Shown: piece by piece, positions 21,651 through 29,250 of the stretch
Layout of the letters: each line of letters begins with the position of its first letter
Position numbering within the stretch: the first letter of the stretch is position 1
Assembly: GCA_013036995.1 (NCBI GenBank)
Contig: JAAOXG010000044.1
Span: 1-39,705 of the forward strand
Origin: Lacrimispora defluvii
Lineage (GTDB): Bacteria; Bacillota; Clostridia; Lachnospirales; Lachnospiraceae
DNA: 39,705 nt
Direction: 5' to 3'
The notes under the pieces: model-generated
Databases searched by the model: none
Seen by the model: only the letters and a program-made list of their open reading frames with translations
Told to the model about the DNA's origin: nothing
Program-made: the position numbers and the translations under genes

Positions 21651-23084
21651 ATGGCAATACATTATGACATCATTATCATAGGAGGAGGACCTGGGGGTTA
21701 TACGGCCGCGTTAAAGGCTGCTTCTTTGGGGTTAAAAACGGCCATTGTGGAAAAAGAAAAGCTTGGAGGAACCTGTGTGAATAAAGGGTGCATTCCAACA
21801 AAATCCCTTCTCCATGCTGCCAGTAAATTTAAAGAGCTTCAAAACTGCGATGAATTTGGTGTATCTACTGATTTTATTTCCTTTGATTTTAAGAAAATGC
21901 AGCATTACAAAAAAAACTCGGTGAAATCATACCGAAAAGGCATTTCAGATTTAATTGAAGCTGAGAACATTACAGTAATCACCGGTACGGCTGTGATACG
22001 TAGAAACAAAACAGTGGAGGTGAGCGGTCCGGAAGGAAAAGATTTTTATTCCGCAGATCATCTCATAATAGCCACAGGAGCAAAATGTGCCATACCCGAT
22101 ATTCCGGGAGTGGATTTGCCGGGAGTGTTAACCAGTGAGAGGCTGCTTGCTTCAGATACCTGGAATTATGACCGCCTTCTTGTGATCGGGGGAGGTGTGA
22201 TCGGAGTGGAGTTTGCCACCATTTTCAGCGCGCTTTGTTCCAATGTGACAATTCTTGAACAGAAAGACCATCTTTTGGGTCCCATGGATCTGGAAGTATC
22301 ACAGGCACTGGAAGAAGAGCTGAAGCAGAGAGGAATTACTGTTCACTGCCTGGCAAATGTTAAGGAAATTAAAGAAGAGGAAGAACACGGACTTGCCTGT
22401 GTCTTTGAAATGAACGGGCAGGAACAGGTCATTCGTACCAGTCAGATATTGATTGCAGCAGGGCGGATTCCCTGCATCGACGAACTTTTGGGAGAAGATG
22501 TAAGCTTGGAGGTGGAGAATGGCCGCTTAAAAGTAAATTCAGAATTTCAGACCAGTGAGCCCGGAATTTATGCCATCGGAGATGTGGCATCAGATATTTT
22601 GCTGGCTCACGTTGCTGCTGCACAGGGAACTTATGTAGTGGAAAAGATCGCGGGGATCGAACATACCATCCGCCTTAGCGTTGTTCCAAACGGAATGTTC
22701 GTGAAACTGCCGGTGGTTCCCAGCTGCATCTATACAGAGCCTGAAATCGCATCGGTGGGAATTACCAGAGAATTGGCCATTGCAAACAATATGAATGTGC
22801 GCTGTGGCCGCTATTCCATGCGTTCCAATGGAAAATCCATTATTACCAGCAGACAGAACGGATTTATACATCTGGTATTTGAGGAATACTCCGGAACTCT
22901 GGTGGGAGCCCAGATTGTCTGTCCCAGAGCAACGGATATGATTAGTGAGATGGCAACCGCAATTGCAAACGGGTTAACGGCCAAACAGCTCCGGCTGGCC
23001 ATGCGCGCCCACCCCACATACAGCGAGGGCATTACGGAGGCAATAGAAAATTATTTTGAAACAAAAGGAGAAGCAAAGCAATGA
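21651..23084 (+). CDS. lpdA: Dihydrolipoyl dehydrogenase
   Basis: A 477-residue pyridine-nucleotide-disulfide oxidoreductase. The FAD motif IIIGGGPGGYTAALKAA opens the chain, the redox disulfide is GGTCVNKGCIPTK, the NAD motif is LLVIGGGVIGVEFATIFSAL, the second FAD motif is YAIGDVAS, and the catalytic His-Glu sits in RAHPTYSEGITEAI. It reoxidises dihydrolipoyl groups of 2-oxoacid dehydrogenases or the glycine cleavage system. No E1/E2 or gcv genes are nearby; its partners here, a HAD phosphatase and a peptidase, give no pathway clue. It overlaps pepP by 4 bases (ATGA). Confidence 0.9.
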   Translation: MAIHYDIIIIGGGPGGYTAALKAASLGLKTAIVEKEKLGGTCVNKGCIPTKSLLHAASKFKELQNCDEFGVSTDFISFDFKKMQHYKKNSVKSYRKGISDLIEAENITVITGTAVIRRNKTVEVSGPEGKDFYSADHLIIATGAKCAIPDIPGVDLPGVLTSERLLASDTWNYDRLLVIGGGVIGVEFATIFSALCSNVTILEQKDHLLGPMDLEVSQALEEELKQRGITVHCLANVKEIKEEEEHGLACVFEMNGQEQVIRTSQILIAAGRIPCIDELLGEDVSLEVENGRLKVNSEFQTSEPGIYAIGDVASDILLAHVAAAQGTYVVEKIAGIEHTIRLSVVPNGMFVKLPVVPSCIYTEPEIASVGITRELAIANNMNVRCGRYSMRSNGKSIITSRQNGFIHLVFEEYSGTLVGAQIVCPRATDMISEMATAIANGLTAKQLRLAMRAHPTYSEGITEAIENYFETKGEAKQ

Positions 23085-24868
23085 TAAGTGAAAGACTGCA
23101 ACAGTTAAGAGACTTAATGGCAGAGCGCCATATGGACGCTTATATGATTCCGACCTCTGATTTTCATGAATCAGAATATGTAGGGGAATATTTTAAAGCC
23201 AGAGAATTTATGACAGGCTTTACCGGTTCTGCAGGAACTGCCGTAATCACAAAAGACGAAGCAGGCCTGTGGACAGACGGAAGATATTTTGTTCAGGCAG
23301 GAAAGCAGCTTTCCGGTACCGGCGTAGAACTGAGAAAGATGGGAAATCCGGGAGTTCCTGAAATTCTGGAATATTTAGAAGCAGTACTGCCAGAAGGCGG
23401 AAAGCTGGGCTTTGACGGACGTGTTGTAAACTGCCGCCAGGGACAGGATTTTGAAGAAAAGCTGGCAGATAAGCATGTGACTCTGGCATATGAAGAGGAT
23501 CTTGTGGATCAGATCTGGAAGCAGCGTCCCCAATTGTCAAAAGAGCCTGTCTGGATTCTGGAAGAGAAGTTTGCCGGTAAATCAGCAGCTGAAAAAATCA
23601 GTGATTTAAGAGAAGAAATGAAAAAAGAAAAAGCAACCGTTCATATTCTCACCTCACTGGATGATATCGTATGGCTTTTAAATATCAGGGGAAATGACGT
23701 AAGCTGCAATCCGGTTGTTCTTTCCTATGCAATGGTGACAATGGAGCGTTTCTATCTGTTTATAAATGAAGAAACCTTAAATGACCAGGTAAAGGCATAT
23801 TTGAAAGAGCTCTCTGTAACGGTGCGCCCTTATAATGACATCTATGCTTCTGTCAGCCAGTTAAGAGATCAGAGAATTCTCCTTGAGACAGGCAGAACCA
23901 ATTATGCCATTGTTAAAGGAATTGATTCTTCCAACCGGATCATTGACCGTATGAATCCTTCTGTACTGGCAAAAGCCATCAAAAACCCTGTTGAAGTGGA
24001 AAATATGAGAAAGGCCCATATAAAAGACGGAACAGCCATGGTGAAATTTATTTACTGGCTGAAGCACAATGTGGGTAAGCAGGAGATCACTGAGATTAGT
24101 GCTCAGGAATATTTAGATAAGCTTCGTTCTAAGCAGGAAGGTAATTTAGGAATCAGCTTTGATACCATCTCAGCTTATGGATCCAATGCCGCCATGTGTC
24201 ATTATAAGGCAACCTCAGAAAGTAATGCAGCCATTGAGCCAAGAGGACTTTACCTGGTGGATTCCGGCGGCCAGTACTATGAGGGAACCACTGACGTAAC
24301 AAGAACCATTGCGGTAGGCCCCCTTACCGATGAGGAGCGGGAGCATTTTACACTTACAGTCATCAGCATGCTCCGTCTGGCTGCTGTAAAGTTCCTGCAT
24401 GGCTGCAGAGGTCTGACACTTGACTATGTTGCCAGAGAACCATTCTGGAGCCGTGGAATTAACTTTGACCACGGTACAGGGCATGGAGTTGGATATCTTC
24501 TCAATGTTCATGAGCGTCCCAATGGTTTCCGCTGGCGTATGGTTGCGGAGCGTCAGGACAACTGCGTTCTGGAAGAAGGAATGATTACTTCCGATGAGCC
24601 TGGAGTTTATATCGAGGGAAGCCACGGAGTGAGAACCGAAAACATGATTGTATGTAAAAAAGCGGAATTGAATGAATACGGTCAGTTTATGGAATTTGAA
24701 CCTCTGACTATGGTACCCATAGACTTAGAGGCGTTAGATCCGTCACTGATGACAGAACGGGATAAAACACTTTTAAATGATTATCACAGAAAAGTTTATG
24801 ATGCGGTAGCACCTCATCTGACAGAGGAAGAAGCTCTCTGGCTGAAAGAGCAGACCAGAGCAATATAA
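23081..24868 (+). CDS. pepP: M24 aminopeptidase P (Xaa-Pro aminopeptidase)
   Basis: A 595-residue protein of the long, three-domain form. Two creatinase-like N-terminal domains (for example FTGSAGTAVITKDEAGLWTD) precede the pita-bread catalytic domain. Metal ligands are visible as Asp in LVDSGGQYYEGTTDVTRT (two Asp), His in DHGTGHGVGYLLNVHE, and Glu in SDEPGVYIEGSHGVRTEN (two Glu). It removes N-terminal residues before Pro from peptides in the cytosol using two Mn/Co ions. Coupled to lpd by the ATGA overlap; a strong terminator follows. Confidence 0.93.
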   Translation: MISERLQQLRDLMAERHMDAYMIPTSDFHESEYVGEYFKAREFMTGFTGSAGTAVITKDEAGLWTDGRYFVQAGKQLSGTGVELRKMGNPGVPEILEYLEAVLPEGGKLGFDGRVVNCRQGQDFEEKLADKHVTLAYEEDLVDQIWKQRPQLSKEPVWILEEKFAGKSAAEKISDLREEMKKEKATVHILTSLDDIVWLLNIRGNDVSCNPVVLSYAMVTMERFYLFINEETLNDQVKAYLKELSVTVRPYNDIYASVSQLRDQRILLETGRTNYAIVKGIDSSNRIIDRMNPSVLAKAIKNPVEVENMRKAHIKDGTAMVKFIYWLKHNVGKQEITEISAQEYLDKLRSKQEGNLGISFDTISAYGSNAAMCHYKATSESNAAIEPRGLYLVDSGGQYYEGTTDVTRTIAVGPLTDEEREHFTLTVISMLRLAAVKFLHGCRGLTLDYVAREPFWSRGINFDHGTGHGVGYLLNVHERPNGFRWRMVAERQDNCVLEEGMITSDEPGVYIEGSHGVRTENMIVCKKAELNEYGQFMEFEPLTMVPIDLEALDPSLMTERDKTLLNDYHRKVYDAVAPHLTEEEALWLKEQTRAI

Positions 24869-24873
24869 AAGAC

Positions 24874-24913
24874 AGGCAGGACCTTAGTAATTTAAGGTTC
24901 TGCCTGCTTTTTT
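24874..24913. terminator. Terminator between convergent genes
   Basis: AGGCAGGACCTTA (24874-24886) pairs with TAAGGTTCTGCCT (24893-24905), followed by T-rich CTTTTTTCT. It overlaps the 3' end of the XRE gene. Confidence 0.85.
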
Positions 24914-25233
24914 CTGTCCGTCTTCGCCCTGAGCCGCAGTAAAATTGGAAAAACCGCTTCCAGATCTTCGAGGCTTAATTCATTTAAAATTGCCGCGGCC
25001 TCCCTGTAAAGAGTCTGCTCTTTTTTTTCTGTATTAAAAAACTCAATGGGAGTAAGTTCAAGATAATCACAGATTTCAAAAAACTGTTTCATGGATGGCA
25101 TAGAACGTCCTGAAGAAATACCTTGAATATAGCTTTTATTCTTCCCCAGATCTAAGCTCATCTGATATTCCGAAATATTTTTCTTCAGGCGGAGTTCTGT
25201 GATTCGGTTCCTGACAAATTGTTCATTCAACAT
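24892..25233 (-). CDS. XRE-family HTH regulator
   Basis: A 113-residue protein. ATG 25233 follows GAGGTGATA. The HTH spans about residues 8-63: RITELRLKKNISEYQMSLDL, then NKSYIQGISSGRSMPSMKQF and FEICDYLELTPIEFF. A helical C-terminal tail (LNELSLEDLEAVFPILLRLR) may dimerise it. It is divergent from the GGDEF gene, and a palindrome at 25275-25295 overlaps its -10, suggesting autoregulation and possibly control of the neighbour. Confidence 0.85.
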   Translation of the reverse strand: MLNEQFVRNRITELRLKKNISEYQMSLDLGKNKSYIQGISSGRSMPSMKQFFEICDYLELTPIEFFNTEKKEQTLYREAAAILNELSLEDLEAVFPILLRLRAKTDRKKQAEP

Positions 25234-25274
25234 TATCACCTCTTGGTTTATCATAAAGGATATTTTAAACAGAC

Positions 25275-25341
25275 ATTACGTATTATATGCGTAATAATGC
25301 TCCAAAAACAAGTTGCATATACGGGTAAAAAGCGTTATCAT
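25275..25341. promoter_or_regulatory. Divergent promoters with a palindromic operator
   Basis: The inverted repeat ATTACG-N9-CGTAAT (25275-25295) contains the minus-strand -10 TATAAT (25287-25282), with -35 TTGTTT (25311-25306) at 18 bases. The plus-strand promoter for the GGDEF gene is TTGCAT (25313-25318), 17 bases, TATCAT (25336-25341). The palindrome is upstream of the plus promoter and on top of the minus one. Confidence 0.55.
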
Positions 25342-25404
25342 GTATGATATACATATAGAAAAGACGGGTAATAAAGGATTCCGTGAGGTACAGGGGGAAG
25401 TATC

Positions 25405-26304
25405 ATGACAGGAAATTCAGAAAGACAATTAGAAAGTGAGAGTAAGGGAATCATACAGGAGTCTTTCCGCTTCAGCCAGGCAGAGCAGCTGTACGGGAAC
25501 ATGAGTTTTTTTACTGACACTGTATTGTTCGAGTATTCCTATCCAGAGAAGCGGCTGTATCTTTCAGCTAATGCAAAAGGCCATATTAATTTACAGGCAT
25601 TTGAGCGTTTTTTTATAAAGCACAGAGATAATGCACCAAATGAGGGGGAGATGCGTTCTTTCGAATTCAGTATGGGAAAGAAGGGAGAGCCATTTCACTG
25701 GTGCTGCTGTAATTTAACGGCTATCTGGGAAGACAGAAAGTCTGCTCCGCTTAAGATGATCGGCAAGCTTCAGGATATCAGCGGTTCAAAAGCGCGAGAG
25801 GAGCAATTGCTTTTAAAGTCTTTAAAAGATGGATTGACCGGCGTATACAACAAATCAGCCTTCGAATACAGGGTCGATGAGCTGTTAAAAGGCGACTCAG
25901 AAAGCTGGCTTTGCATGATCGACATTGATAATTTCAAAGAAATTAACGATTCCTACGGCCACCCCACAGGCGACCGCATTCTTATGAAGGTGGGCGGAAT
26001 GCTTTGCGATCTTTTCCCGGAGCCGGATCTGGTAGGCAGAGTAGGTGGTGATGAATTCGTAGTATTTACCTCCGAACCCGATGTGTACAAGAGGGCGGAA
26101 AAGCTGTTAAAGCGTGCAAAGAAATCGGTACCGGAAGGGGAAGGACGCCTTTCCGTCAGCATCGGAATTGTTTCCAGCACTGGGAAGAAGGAAGAGAACT
26201 ACCAGAGACTTTTTTCACAGGCGGACCGTGCCATGTATTATGCCAAGCAGGCAGGCAAGAACCGAATTGCCTCTTATCACGACAATATCTGGCAGGTAAA
26301 GTAA
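25405..26304 (+). CDS. Diguanylate cyclase with PAS-like N-terminal domain
   Basis: A 299-residue cytosolic protein. The first 130 residues look like a PAS-type sensor (FEYSYPEKRLYLSANAKG, MIGKLQDISGSKAREEQLL). The GGDEF domain follows: DGLTGVYNKSAFEYRVDELL, IDIDNFKEINDSYGHPTGD, and an intact active-site loop RVGGDEFVVF. It should make cyclic di-GMP from two GTP. The RxxD inhibitory site is not evident. The ribosome binding site AGGGGGAAG precedes the ATG. No EAL domain or effector is close by. Confidence 0.88.
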   Translation: MTGNSERQLESESKGIIQESFRFSQAEQLYGNMSFFTDTVLFEYSYPEKRLYLSANAKGHINLQAFERFFIKHRDNAPNEGEMRSFEFSMGKKGEPFHWCCCNLTAIWEDRKSAPLKMIGKLQDISGSKAREEQLLLKSLKDGLTGVYNKSAFEYRVDELLKGDSESWLCMIDIDNFKEINDSYGHPTGDRILMKVGGMLCDLFPEPDLVGRVGGDEFVVFTSEPDVYKRAEKLLKRAKKSVPEGEGRLSVSIGIVSSTGKKEENYQRLFSQADRAMYYAKQAGKNRIASYHDNIWQVK

Positions 26305-26329
26305 GATATATTAAAATAAATAAAGATCA

Positions 26330-26358
26330 GGCAGGAGATAGTAATCCTGCCCTTTTTT
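26330..26358 (+). terminator. Terminator of the GGDEF gene
   Basis: GGCAGGA (26330-26336) pairs with TCCTGCC (26345-26351), followed by TTTTTT. Confidence 0.85.
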
Positions 26359-26364
26359 AGTTTT

Positions 26365-26958
26365 TCAATGCATTGTAGAATCCGATTCATCAGGAAGATC
26401 CACCAGAATATAATTGTGGTTTATGGCAGGGAGAATCCGGTCAATTAAGTCGACTGTTTTCATTTTCAGGCTGCTGGTATTGATGCAGGGATGGCAACCG
26501 AAGAACTCAAAGGAGAGCACATTTTTATCAATAAGGAGTTGGACTTTATTGTCTTTATCATTCATGAGTCCAAGAACAGAAACGGAGCCGGGGGTGATAT
26601 CAAGAAACTGAATCATAAACTCCGGATCAGCAAAGGAGAGCCTGGAGGAGCCGATTTGCTTTGAAAGGCAGGCAGTACGGAATTTCTTTTTTCCTGGCAG
26701 CAGGAGCAAATAAAAATCCGTTTTTTTTGCGTTGCAGAGAAATAAGTTTTTGCAGATATCAATGTTTAACAGGATATCGACTTCCCGGCAGGCATCAATG
26801 GTGGGAAGCGGTTCGTGGTCAAGTCTCTGATAAGAGATTTCAAGCCGGTCTAAGAGATCATAGGTGCGAGTCTCCTTTTCCAATCTGTCCGAAGAATTTG
26901 CCGGACGTCCATTGTAAAGTGTTTTATCTATATAGAAGCTGTTGTCTGCATCAGTCAT
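26365..26958 (-). CDS. YbaK/ProX-type prolyl-tRNA editing protein
   Basis: A 197-residue free-standing editing domain. The key Lys lies in CKNLFLCNAKKTDFYLLLL, the glycine-rich turn in LDITPGSVSVLGLMND, and the substrate loop in FFGCHPCINTSSLKM. This matches PrdX/ProX proteins, which hydrolyse Ala mischarged on tRNA-Pro. It sits alone, with a terminator-bearing gene on one side and rlmD divergent on the other. Confidence 0.85.
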   Translation of the reverse strand: MTDADNSFYIDKTLYNGRPANSSDRLEKETRTYDLLDRLEISYQRLDHEPLPTIDACREVDILLNIDICKNLFLCNAKKTDFYLLLLPGKKKFRTACLSKQIGSSRLSFADPEFMIQFLDITPGSVSVLGLMNDKDNKVQLLIDKNVLSFEFFGCHPCINTSSLKMKTVDLIDRILPAINHNYILVDLPDESDSTMH

Positions 26959-27112
26959 TTGTGTATTCTTCCTTTTCTCTTTTTGAATTATTATAAACGC
27001 CGATGGCGAAAATGCAATAGTTTTTCAATAAACAATGGAATTCGGTGGTTTTATGGGGAAGAATATACTATAATAGCTTTTGATAGCAGAGAAGAAAAGG
27101 CGGATTAATGAA

Positions 27113-28660
27113 ATGATAGATAATCGTTTGAAGAAAGAAAAGTTTCGTATAGAAGGTAAAAAGCCGGCGGCAAAAACCGAGAAGAAAGAGTTTGCCAGTG
27201 ATAATAAGGGGAGAGTGGAGACACAGGGCGGAAAGGCCATAAGCGGGAAGAAACCGAGAGCGGAGACGCGGAGTGAGAAGATATACAACGGGAAGGGAGA
27301 GAATGGGAAGGGGCAGAATAGAAAAGTGCAGAATGAAAAAGTGCAGAATGAAAAAACATTTTCCCGAACTGTACAAAGAGATAAGAGACAAGATGGAAAG
27401 ACTGGAAATGATAAAACTCAAAATGTTAAGACTCGGAATGATAAGATAAGAGATGATGAGAGGCCAGGTAATAAATTCCACAAAGAACGTGGACAGGGAA
27501 ATTCATCTCAGTGTCCGGTTTATAGAAGATGTGGAAGTTGCCAGCTCCTTCATCTGCCTTATAAAAAACAGCTGGAGCAGAAACAAAAAGAATTGGAAAC
27601 GTTGTTAAAGCCTTTCTGCCGTCTGGAGTCTATGATCGGGATGAGTGATCCTTATCATTATCGCAATAAGGTACATGCCGTATTTGACCACGACAGAAAG
27701 GGAAATCCTATTTCTGGTGTTTATGAAGCCAATTCTCATATCGTAGTACCTGTGGAAAGCTGTCTAATTGAGGATCAGAAATCAGATGAGATTATAGGAA
27801 CCATCAGGGGAATGCTTAAATCGTTTAAAATCCGCACTTATGATGAGGATACAGGATATGGTCTGCTGCGCCATGTTTTAATCCGACGTGGTTTTGAGAC
27901 TGGCGAAATTATGGTTGTGCTTGTAACTGCTTCTCCGGTATTTCCTTCAAAGAATAATTTTATTAAGGCGTTGAGAGAACGCCATCCGGAAATCACCACA
28001 GTGGTACAAAATTTAAACAACAGGGGAACCAGCATGGTGCTTGGAGATAAGGAGAATGTACTTTATGGCAAGGGCTATATAGAAGATGTTCTCTGCGGAT
28101 GCCGTTTCCGCATATCCTCCAAATCTTTTTATCAGGTAAACCCTGTGCAGACAGAGGTTCTTTATAAGAAGGCCATTGAAGCAGCGGGGCTGACCGGAAA
28201 AGAAAGGATTATCGATGCGTATTGTGGGATCGGCACAATCGGAATTGTTGCCAGCAGCCATGTAAAAGAAGTGATTGGTGTGGAATTAAATAAGGCTGCA
28301 GTACGTGACGCAATTGAAAATGCAAAATTGAATCATATAAAGAATGCAAGTTTTTACTGTAATGATGCAGGAAAATTCATGGTCAATATGGCAGAATCCG
28401 GAGAGCATGTGGACGTGGTGTTTATGGATCCGCCAAGAAGCGGAAGCACGGAGGAGTTTATTGACTCTGTATCTAAAATGCGTCCGGATAAAGTGGTGTA
28501 TGTGTCTTGCGGGCCGGAGACGTTGGTTCGGGATTTAGAGTATTTTAAGAAAAAGGGGTATGAGGCGAAGAAGGCGTGGGGGGTTGATATGTTTCCATGG
28601 ACGACGCACGTTGAGACGGTAGTATTGATGTCAAGGGTTAAGGTAAATACGATGTTTTAG
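27113..28660 (+). CDS. rlmD: RlmD/TrmA-family rRNA uracil-C5 methyltransferase with Lys-rich N-terminal extension
   Basis: A 515-residue protein. ATG 27113 has AAGGCGG 9 bases upstream. Residues 1-130 are disordered and Lys/Asn/Glu-rich (for example KVQNEKVQNEK), an extension absent from usual members, which are about 450 residues. The core has the Fe-S cysteines CPVYRRCGSC with a further Cys in PVESCL, the SAM motif IIDAYCGIGTIGIVAS, the DPPRSGS loop, and the catalytic Cys in VYVSCGPETLVRD. These enzymes make m5U in 23S rRNA (U1939 or U747). A 15-base tandem repeat within the extension shows recent slippage (27311-27355). Confidence 0.88.
   Translation: MIDNRLKKEKFRIEGKKPAAKTEKKEFASDNKGRVETQGGKAISGKKPRAETRSEKIYNGKGENGKGQNRKVQNEKVQNEKTFSRTVQRDKRQDGKTGNDKTQNVKTRNDKIRDDERPGNKFHKERGQGNSSQCPVYRRCGSCQLLHLPYKKQLEQKQKELETLLKPFCRLESMIGMSDPYHYRNKVHAVFDHDRKGNPISGVYEANSHIVVPVESCLIEDQKSDEIIGTIRGMLKSFKIRTYDEDTGYGLLRHVLIRRGFETGEIMVVLVTASPVFPSKNNFIKALRERHPEITTVVQNLNNRGTSMVLGDKENVLYGKGYIEDVLCGCRFRISSKSFYQVNPVQTEVLYKKAIEAAGLTGKERIIDAYCGIGTIGIVASSHVKEVIGVELNKAAVRDAIENAKLNHIKNASFYCNDAGKFMVNMAESGEHVDVVFMDPPRSGSTEEFIDSVSKMRPDKVVYVSCGPETLVRDLEYFKKKGYEAKKAWGVDMFPWTTHVETVVLMSRVKVNTMF
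27311..27355 (+). repeat. 15-bp tandem repeat inside rlmD
   Basis: GTGCAGAATGAAAAA occurs twice in perfect tandem (27326-27340, 27341-27355), with a degenerate third unit before it (27311-27325). It is in frame, encoding V-Q-N-E-K. Confidence 0.85.
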
Positions 28661-28689
28661 GGATAAAAAACTTTATAAATAAAGGGTTT

Positions 28690-28740
28690 CCGTGATTTGA
28701 GATCTGGCTCCAAGCCGGAAGGATAATCACGGGATTTTTC
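28690..28740 (+). terminator. Terminator of rlmD
   Basis: CCGTGATT (28690-28697) pairs with AATCACGG (28725-28732), enclosing a GGCT/AGCC inner stem, followed by GATTTTTC. Confidence 0.75.
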
Positions 28741-29250
28741 TTTGTGGGAACTTGTCCAAGATAGGCGGGTTAGATGATCAAGAAGATGATATGGATATTG
28801 ATGTGGTGAGTTGACACGATTGCTGGCAAAGACGTGGTGAGTTGATAAAATAGTTATCACTTTTATTAATCCTAATCAGGAGGCCAGATTCAATTGCTAT
28901 TTCCTTAGAGAATACTTGAAATCTTCTGCCTGCTGACAAGATAATAGATGTATAGGCCCTTGAAAATGGTGCATTTTCAGTGTTGTCAGGGGGTTCTTTG
29001 TTTCTGATGGCGGGTAAAGTTGTAGATTATGAGTGTGATTTAAGGAAATATGGTTTAGTTGATGAATTGAGCTCACCCATGCAAATGAAGTTTTGCTTTA
29101 ATGGTTTAACCGTTTAGTAAAAGTGGTGTATATAAATATATTAAAGCAATATATAAAATCTAATTTGATATTGTTTTTTTAATTTTATAGTTGATTATTT
29201 CATCAAATAATAGTATTCTATATTAGACAAGGATGAAAGGGGATGTTAAT
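28741..29250. other. Gene-poor island border with short direct repeat and frame remnants
   Basis: No intact gene is supported. GTGGTGAGTTGA occurs twice about 29 bases apart (near 28803 and 28832). Both copies close short frames with the same tail, (D/K)-D-V-V-S-stop, the first preceded by an acidic LDDQEDDMDI. A 36-codon frame (29007-29117, MAGKVVDYECDLRKYGLVDE onward) has no close ribosome binding site. Base composition shifts to much more AT by 29100. This looks like the scarred border of an acquired segment. Confidence 0.4.

Noticed and set aside
27025-27481. Overlapping minus-strand open frames rich in Ser, Leu and Phe
   Set aside because: They are antisense shadows of the low-complexity Lys/Glu-rich start of rlmD and have no ribosome binding sites.
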